Assembly: GCA_024691045.1 (NCBI GenBank)
Contig: JAILOC010000075.1
Span: 1 to 10,833, forward strand
Length of the DNA: 10,833 nt
Source: Lachnospiraceae bacterium
Lineage (GTDB): Bacteria; Bacillota_A; Clostridia; Lachnospirales; Lachnospiraceae
Direction of reading: 5' to 3'
The notes under the pieces are model-generated. The model searched no databases and had not been told where the DNA came from. It saw nothing but the letters and a program-made list of their open reading frames with translations. Positions 8,010 through 10,833 of the stretch are shown here, piece after piece (the stretch's first letter is position 1; every line of letters begins with the position of its first letter). A program made the translations under genes and the position numbers.

Positions 8010-9280
8010 AAAAAAACCTCGTACTCTCCGTCCTCAAGTGATGCGGTCCTTATATCAAGTCCGGAGATGACTTCTGCGGTATGAGCTACGTAAAGCTCCT
8101 GAACCGCTCCGATCCTTCCGAGTCCTTCGATCTGGGAATCGATGGTCTCAAAATATCCGGATGCTTCGAACATGCTCTTCCAGGAATCCTCATCATCACC
8201 TGCCATGTCGTTGTTGGCATGATCGCCGGCAACTACCATGAGGGGGCGAAGGATAACTGTGGTGTAGCCTGCTGCATTAACTTCTTCGATGATATTCTCG
8301 CAGGCGGTTTCTTCGGGCTCGCCTTCAACAGTTCCGATGAATACGTTGTCATATCCGAGCTGAGCCATCTGGGTTGCCATCTGGCTGTAGGAAACCTTGG
8401 CGGTGTGTGCTGTACCGTGTCCCATGAATACGAAAGCAACTCCGTCTGCAGCTGCGGCATCAAGGGTGTCATAGCCTGCGATCTCAAGGCTCTCTGCAAC
8501 GATAGCCTCAGCAACTGCCTTCTTGTCTGCATTGATGACGGTAGCATCGTTTCCGACTTCTCCGAGAAGGGGCTCGGCAATAGCGATGGTCTCGAACTTG
8601 TCGCTGTACTCCTCAACGGCAGCCATAAGCTCGTCATACTCGGCACCGTGCATGAGGTGGGTGGGCTGGATAACAAGATTCTTAACTCCGTTAGCTACAG
8701 CTCTCTCAAGTGCCTGCTGAACGTTATCGATCTTCTCGCCGTCTCTTGCAAGAACGTGGTTGATGATGATCTGAGCGGTGAATGCTCTTCTTACGGACCA
8801 GTCGGGATTTGCCTCAGCGATAGCTTTTTCGATACCGCCGATATCCCTGGCACGGCTGTCGTTGAATGAGGTTCCGAATGAAACGACAAGGATCTCATTT
8901 TCTCCGATACCGTCTGCGTTCAAAGGATCGTCCTTGGAAGCGTCACCGGTATCTCTTCCGAAATAATCGGGATCTGCATCCTCACCTTCAACGAGCTCTT
9001 TCTGCTCATCGGTTAGTGCGTCCCACTTAGCCTTAGCCTCAGCACAGAGTGCGTCGGTTTCCTCGGTCCACTCCTGGACATAGATCGCATCGATGAGATC
9101 TGCAACTTCCTGTGCAAGCTCCTCATCGGTGGGTTCAGCCTCTACAGGGGGCTCCTCTGCGGGCTCTACGGCCGGAGCGGGCTCGGGTGTAACAGCTTCC
9201 TCAGCGGTTTTTCCGCAGCCGGCAAGCATCATAGCGGTCATTGATGTAGCCAAAACAAGTGACAACAGTTTCTTCTTCAT
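8006..9280 (-). CDS. cbiK: Sirohydrochlorin cobaltochelatase CbiK, exported lipoprotein form
   Basis: Class II chelatase that inserts cobalt into (precorrin-2-derived) sirohydrochlorin in the early anaerobic B12 pathway. The core (~128-405) has VVSFGTSF (132-139), RRAFTAQII (164-172), IQPTHLMHGAEY (204-215), VFMGHGTAH (284-292), TVEGEPE (317-323) and VVAGDHANNDMAGDDEDSWK (349-368). His288, Glu319 and His354 align with His145, Glu175 and His207 of Salmonella CbiK, so the metal site is intact. Unlike the ~260-residue cytoplasmic enzyme, it has a signal peptide with lipobox LAGC (Cys22), a Pro/Glu-rich spacer (~30-50) and a helical segment (~51-100, including DALTDEQKELVEG). I chose ATG 9280 because AGGAGG lies at 9294-9299, 13 bases upstream. 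A TTG at 9310 would add ten residues. The frame ends in LEDGEYEVFF at a T9 run (see the next gene). First gene after the riboswitch. Confidence 0.93.
   Translation of the reverse strand: MKKKLLSLVLATSMTAMMLAGCGKTAEEAVTPEPAPAVEPAEEPPVEAEPTDEELAQEVADLIDAIYVQEWTEETDALCAEAKAKWDALTDEQKELVEGEDADPDYFGRDTGDASKDDPLNADGIGENEILVVSFGTSFNDSRARDIGGIEKAIAEANPDWSVRRAFTAQIIINHVLARDGEKIDNVQQALERAVANGVKNLVIQPTHLMHGAEYDELMAAVEEYSDKFETIAIAEPLLGEVGNDATVINADKKAVAEAIVAESLEIAGYDTLDAAAADGVAFVFMGHGTAHTAKVSYSQMATQMAQLGYDNVFIGTVEGEPEETACENIIEEVNAAGYTTVILRPLMVVAGDHANNDMAGDDEDSWKSMFEASGYFETIDSQIEGLGRIGAVQELYVAHTAEVISGLDIRTASLEDGEYEVFF
8008..8016 (-). other. Nine-T homopolymer at the cbiK stop: candidate slippage site
   Basis: On the minus strand the CbiK codons read GAG GTT TTT TTT TGA, with nine consecutive T's. 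The -1 frame reads through as TTT TTT TTG ACA and enters the beta-domain frame at 7680-8009. Such a run suits transcriptional slippage by RNA polymerase and also fits a tandem -1 ribosomal slip. An 8-bp perfect stem (7967-7974 with 7984-7991, 9-base loop) starts 16 bases downstream. That distance is longer than usual for a ribosomal stimulator and the stem is AT-rich. The run is seen directly; its function is inference. Confidence 0.6.
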
Positions 9281-9293
9281 TTTCTTTCTTACT

Positions 9294-9299
9294 CCTCCT
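9294..9299 (-). promoter_or_regulatory. Ribosome binding site of cbiK
   Basis: AGGAGG on the minus strand, 13 bases before ATG 9280. A second register, GGAG, gives 11 bases. It lies after the terminator hairpin and is therefore transcribed only when the riboswitch permits read-through. It decides the cbiK start in favour of ATG 9280 over TTG 9310. Confidence 0.75.
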
Positions 9300-9321
9300 G
9301 ATCTATACAAAGAAGGAAAAT

Positions 9322-9349
9322 AAAAAACTCATTCCGGTTCGGAATGAGT
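9322..9349 (-). terminator. Riboswitch-controlled intrinsic terminator
   Basis: A perfect 10-bp stem (9327-9336 with 9340-9349, ACTCATTCCG/CGGAATGAGT, 3-base loop) is followed on the minus strand by a run of T's (9326-9322). It lies between the cobalamin aptamer and the cbiK ribosome binding site. That is the layout of an OFF switch that stops transcription when the aptamer binds its ligand. Confidence 0.9.
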
Positions 9350-9438
9350 AAACGACGCACACACAAAAGACAGGGACAGATCCCTGCTCATGTGATACGA
9401 TCAATTACTCGTGATCCGGATATAAATCCTGTATCGTT

Positions 9439-9628
9439 ATACATGGCAGGTTTCCCGGCTCATACATTCGGGCGGATCATCCGCCGGCACACTTCTCATC
9501 GCCTTCCCGTTTTCACAGTGACTTTTGTGATGAGAGTATTTTGTATCTACGGTGACGAGTTCGCACAGGCCTCGGACCTGTTTCCCTTTTAACGTCGGAG
9601 GCCTTATGACCTCTTCGGCACCACATAC
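9439..9628 (-). ncRNA. Cobalamin riboswitch aptamer (5' leader of the B12 operon)
   Basis: Read on the minus strand, this leader has the class-defining blocks in order. GGTGCC follows the 5' arm of P1; TTAAAAGGGAA is at 9582-9592; GTCACTGTG and GGGAAGG lie near 9500-9522; the B12-box element GCCGGGAAACCTGCC is at 9445-9459. A closing P1 helix of 8 bp, including wobble pairs, forms between 9621-9628 (GTATGTGG) and 9439-9446 (CCATGTAT). An internal arm pairs CTCATC (9529-9534) with GATGAG (9495-9500). The ligand is expected to be adenosylcobalamin or a related cobalamin. The downstream terminator indicates repression of the whole operon by end product. Confidence 0.95.
9445..9459 (-). promoter_or_regulatory. 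B12 box within the riboswitch
   Basis: Minus-strand GCCGGGAAACCTGCC closely matches the conserved B12-box consensus (AGYCAGGAKACCTGCC). It is the most conserved part of the aptamer and forms part of the ligand-binding junction. Confidence 0.93.
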
Positions 9629-9652
9629 CCTTCTTTGTTAAATTGCCCTACG

Positions 9653-9681
9653 ATTCTAACACAAAAAGCCCGATGCAACAA
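9653..9681 (-). promoter_or_regulatory. Candidate sigma-70-type promoter of the B12 operon
   Basis: On the minus strand TTGTTG (9676-9681) is separated by exactly 17 bases from TAGAAT (9653-9658, one mismatch to TATAAT). Transcription would start near 9645, about 17 bases before the 5' arm of riboswitch helix P1. The -35 box is weak (three of six matches), but the placement is what the leader requires. Confidence 0.6.
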
Positions 9682-9701
9682 GGTTTTGACCTCCGGCAGG
9701 C

Positions 9702-10556
9702 TCAGGACTCAGGGCCCTCTCCTTCCGTTCCGTCCTTTATACCTTTAAAAAGCTTCGTTTTGGCCGTATTGTAGGGATATTCATCGGAAAATACCGGTTT
9801 CATCTTAAGAAGCCAGCGTATCCCGAATATTTTCGCCCATCTGCCGTAGAGAACGTTGTAGAGAACTCCGCGATCGTAGAAGAATTTGTCGGTGTATCCG
9901 TTAAACCAGGTCGAAGGTCTCGGGATCTCCTCTCCGATGCATACGGGGGTCGCATACATCTTAAGTCCCGCCTTCAGACAGTCACTTAAGAAAAGCGAAT
10001 CCTCACCGTTTGAATACTTAGCACCGCCTCCGAAAAGAAGACTGAATTTTACACCCGACATCTTCAGAGCGGAGGCCCTTGCGGCAATGCTGTATGCAGG
10101 GTATCTTCCGCAGTTGTACCATTTGACCCGATGAAAATCCTCATTCCAATAAGTGCGTCTTTCATCGCACACCTTCACATTGAAAAGAAGGATATCCGCT
10201 TCGGGATGGGCATCGAATTCCCTCATCACCGTATAAGCGTATTCCTTTTCATACACGATATCCTCGTCCGAAAAAAGAATGACATCAGCCATCGAAGCGG
10301 CAAGACAGGTATTGCGGGACAGGCCCACACCTTTACCGGTCTGAGTGATGACCCTGATGTGATCAGTGCCGCGCACAAATTCCTTTTCGGAGTCCGCATC
10401 CTCCTTCTGGGAGACGATGACGGCGTCCGAGGCGATATTCATTTTGTCTGCGAGTTCACGCGGATCCTTGCGTACGCATGAAACAAGTAATTCGAATGTC
10501 ATAACACAGATATTATAACACAAAGTGAAACAGGGAGACGGCTTACGCTGTTTCAC
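9702..10556 (-). CDS. Family 2-like glycosyltransferase (GT-A fold)
   Basis: 284 residues from a GTG at 10556. The GT-A pattern is clear: an N-terminal strand FELLVSCV (21-28), GKGVGLSRNTCLAAS (74-88), an acidic SDEDIV motif (96-101) at the usual nucleotide-sugar/metal DxD position, a FGGGAKYSNGEDSLFLSDCL stretch (175-194) with the typical GED motif, and an RPSTWFNG region (213-220). No membrane segment or signal peptide is evident, so it is probably cytoplasmic and acts on glycan or polysaccharide precursors. The GTG has GGAGGG eight bases upstream. However, the fold proper begins at Met19 (ATG 10502), so that start is also possible; it has no ribosome binding site, and TATAAT lies just upstream of it. 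Sugar and acceptor unknown. It is probably separate from the B12 operon, which has its own promoter. Confidence 0.82.
   Translation of the reverse strand: MKQRKPSPCFTLCYNICVMTFELLVSCVRKDPRELADKMNIASDAVIVSQKEDADSEKEFVRGTDHIRVITQTGKGVGLSRNTCLAASMADVILFSDEDIVYEKEYAYTVMREFDAHPEADILLFNVKVCDERRTYWNEDFHRVKWYNCGRYPAYSIAARASALKMSGVKFSLLFGGGAKYSNGEDSLFLSDCLKAGLKMYATPVCIGEEIPRPSTWFNGYTDKFFYDRGVLYNVLYGRWAKIFGIRWLLKMKPVFSDEYPYNTAKTKLFKGIKDGTEGEGPES
10525..10556. repeat. Perfect 9-bp inverted repeat at the glycosyltransferase start
   Basis: GTGAAACAG (10525-10533) and CTGTTTCAC (10548-10556) pair perfectly across a 14-base loop. The outer arm contains the proposed GTG start codon. On the minus strand the stem is followed by TTTGTGTT, a poor U-tract. 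It could be an operator, a translational or attenuator hairpin, or chance. Confidence 0.6.
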
Positions 10557-10576
10557 CCCCTGCTCCCTCCAAGAGT

Positions 10577-10605
10577 TTGCTTTTACCTTCTTAATTATTT
10601 ATACT
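10577..10605 (+). promoter_or_regulatory. Candidate promoter of the acyltransferase gene
   Basis: TTGCTT (10577-10582), a 17-base spacer and TATACT (10600-10605) lie in the 83-base divergent intergenic region. Transcription would start near 10612, about 28 bases before the ATG at 10640. The -35 match is weak. Confidence 0.5.
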
Positions 10606-10639
10606 TTTTAGGTAAGGTTGCAGAAGGATCACGTATTTC

Positions 10640-10833
10640 ATGTCACAGGTTCAAAGTAAAGACAAGAGAATATACAGCATTGATTTTCTCAGAGTAGTTG
10701 CAAGCATATTCATTGTGCTGTACCACTTTCAGATATTTGTCGGATTCTACTTATACGGCGGGCTTAATTTTGCCGGAGGAAATTTTGATTTCAGCACAAT
10801 GGTTGAATTCTTTTTTCTTTCGGCAGGTTTCTT
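10640..10833 (+). CDS. Acyltransferase family 3 membrane protein, N-terminal fragment
   Basis: The first 64 residues of a longer gene that runs off the right edge. The opening RIYSIDFLRVVASIFIVLYHF fits the acyltransferase 3 (OafA/YrhL-type) N-terminus: Arg18 and, eleven residues later, His29 inside the first membrane span, the residues usually linked to catalysis. The second hydrophobic stretch with FFFLSAGF matches the FFxxSG-type segment of the second span. Such proteins O-acylate surface polysaccharides or other extracytoplasmic glycans. An in-frame TAA at 10613-10615 and no earlier ATG fix the start at 10640. AGAAGGA at 10622-10628, 11 bases upstream, is a possible ribosome binding site. 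It is divergent from the glycosyltransferase, and both may belong to a surface-glycan locus extending to the right. Confidence 0.8.
   Translation, partial: MSQVQSKDKRIYSIDFLRVVASIFIVLYHFQIFVGFYLYGGLNFAGGNFDFSTMVEFFFLSAGF

Noticed and set aside
8081..8869. A 262-codon open frame on the plus strand, antisense to cbiK.
   Set aside because: It lies wholly inside the well-supported cbiK coding region and shows no recognisable motif or ribosome binding site. It is a shadow of cbiK codon use.
9344..9592. An 82-codon plus-strand frame in the region between cbiK and the glycosyltransferase.
   Set aside because: It covers the riboswitch aptamer and terminator. The conserved RNA elements explain the sequence, and the peptide has no family features.
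9659..9704. Terminator after the glycosyltransferase, suggested by a T-run (minus strand, around 9662-9666).
   Set aside because: No convincing stem ends at the T-run; only short 4-bp pairings are visible, and the region is better explained as the B12 operon promoter.

Overview
The window reads as a chromosomal segment from an anaerobic Bacillota species, probably class Clostridia and plausibly Lachnospiraceae. The grounds are the AGGAGG-type ribosome binding site, lipoproteins with Lys-rich signal peptides, the style of the corrinoid genes and the surface beta-domains. This placement is inference; no marker gene is present. Eleven protein-coding reading frames are visible, two of them cut by the window edges. 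I see no tRNA, rRNA, CRISPR array, insertion sequence or phage gene.

Positions 1-9681 hold one minus-strand cobalamin (B12) operon, read from right to left. A candidate promoter (9653-9681) leads into a cobalamin riboswitch aptamer (9439-9628). A perfect intrinsic terminator hairpin with a U-tract (9322-9349) follows as the expression platform. The genes then come in this order: a lipoprotein sirohydrochlorin cobaltochelatase of the CbiK type (8006-9280); a short frame (7680-8009) that looks like the displaced C-terminal domain of that CbiK; a lipoprotein substrate-binding protein (6136-7677); a FecCD/BtuC-type permease (5132-6139); one long ORF that fuses a BtuD-type ABC ATPase to cobyric acid synthase CobQ (2797-5130); cobT (1709-2800); cobU (1167-1712); cobS (380-1183); and a CobC-like histidine phosphatase cut by the left edge (1-380). 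Nearly every junction is an ATGA or TGATG overlap or a gap of a few bases, so translation is probably coupled along the operon.

Together the genes describe corrinoid or precursor capture at the cell surface, import by a BtuFCD-like transporter, amidation to cobyric acid (CobQ), and the late nucleotide-loop steps (CobU, CobT, CobS, CobC). The whole operon should be switched off when adenosylcobalamin is plentiful. No cbiB gene is seen; it may lie beyond the left edge.

The two most notable points are these. First, a run of nine T residues (minus strand) lies exactly where the CbiK frame ends and a matching beta-domain continues in the -1 frame. This is a strong candidate for programmed slippage, or else a recent frameshift. 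Second, a transporter ATPase and a cytoplasmic biosynthetic enzyme are joined in a single 777-residue protein.

Right of the operon are a minus-strand family 2-type glycosyltransferase (9702-10556), an 83-base divergent intergenic region, and the start of a plus-strand acyltransferase family 3 membrane protein (10640 to the window end). These look like surface-glycan genes unrelated to the B12 operon.
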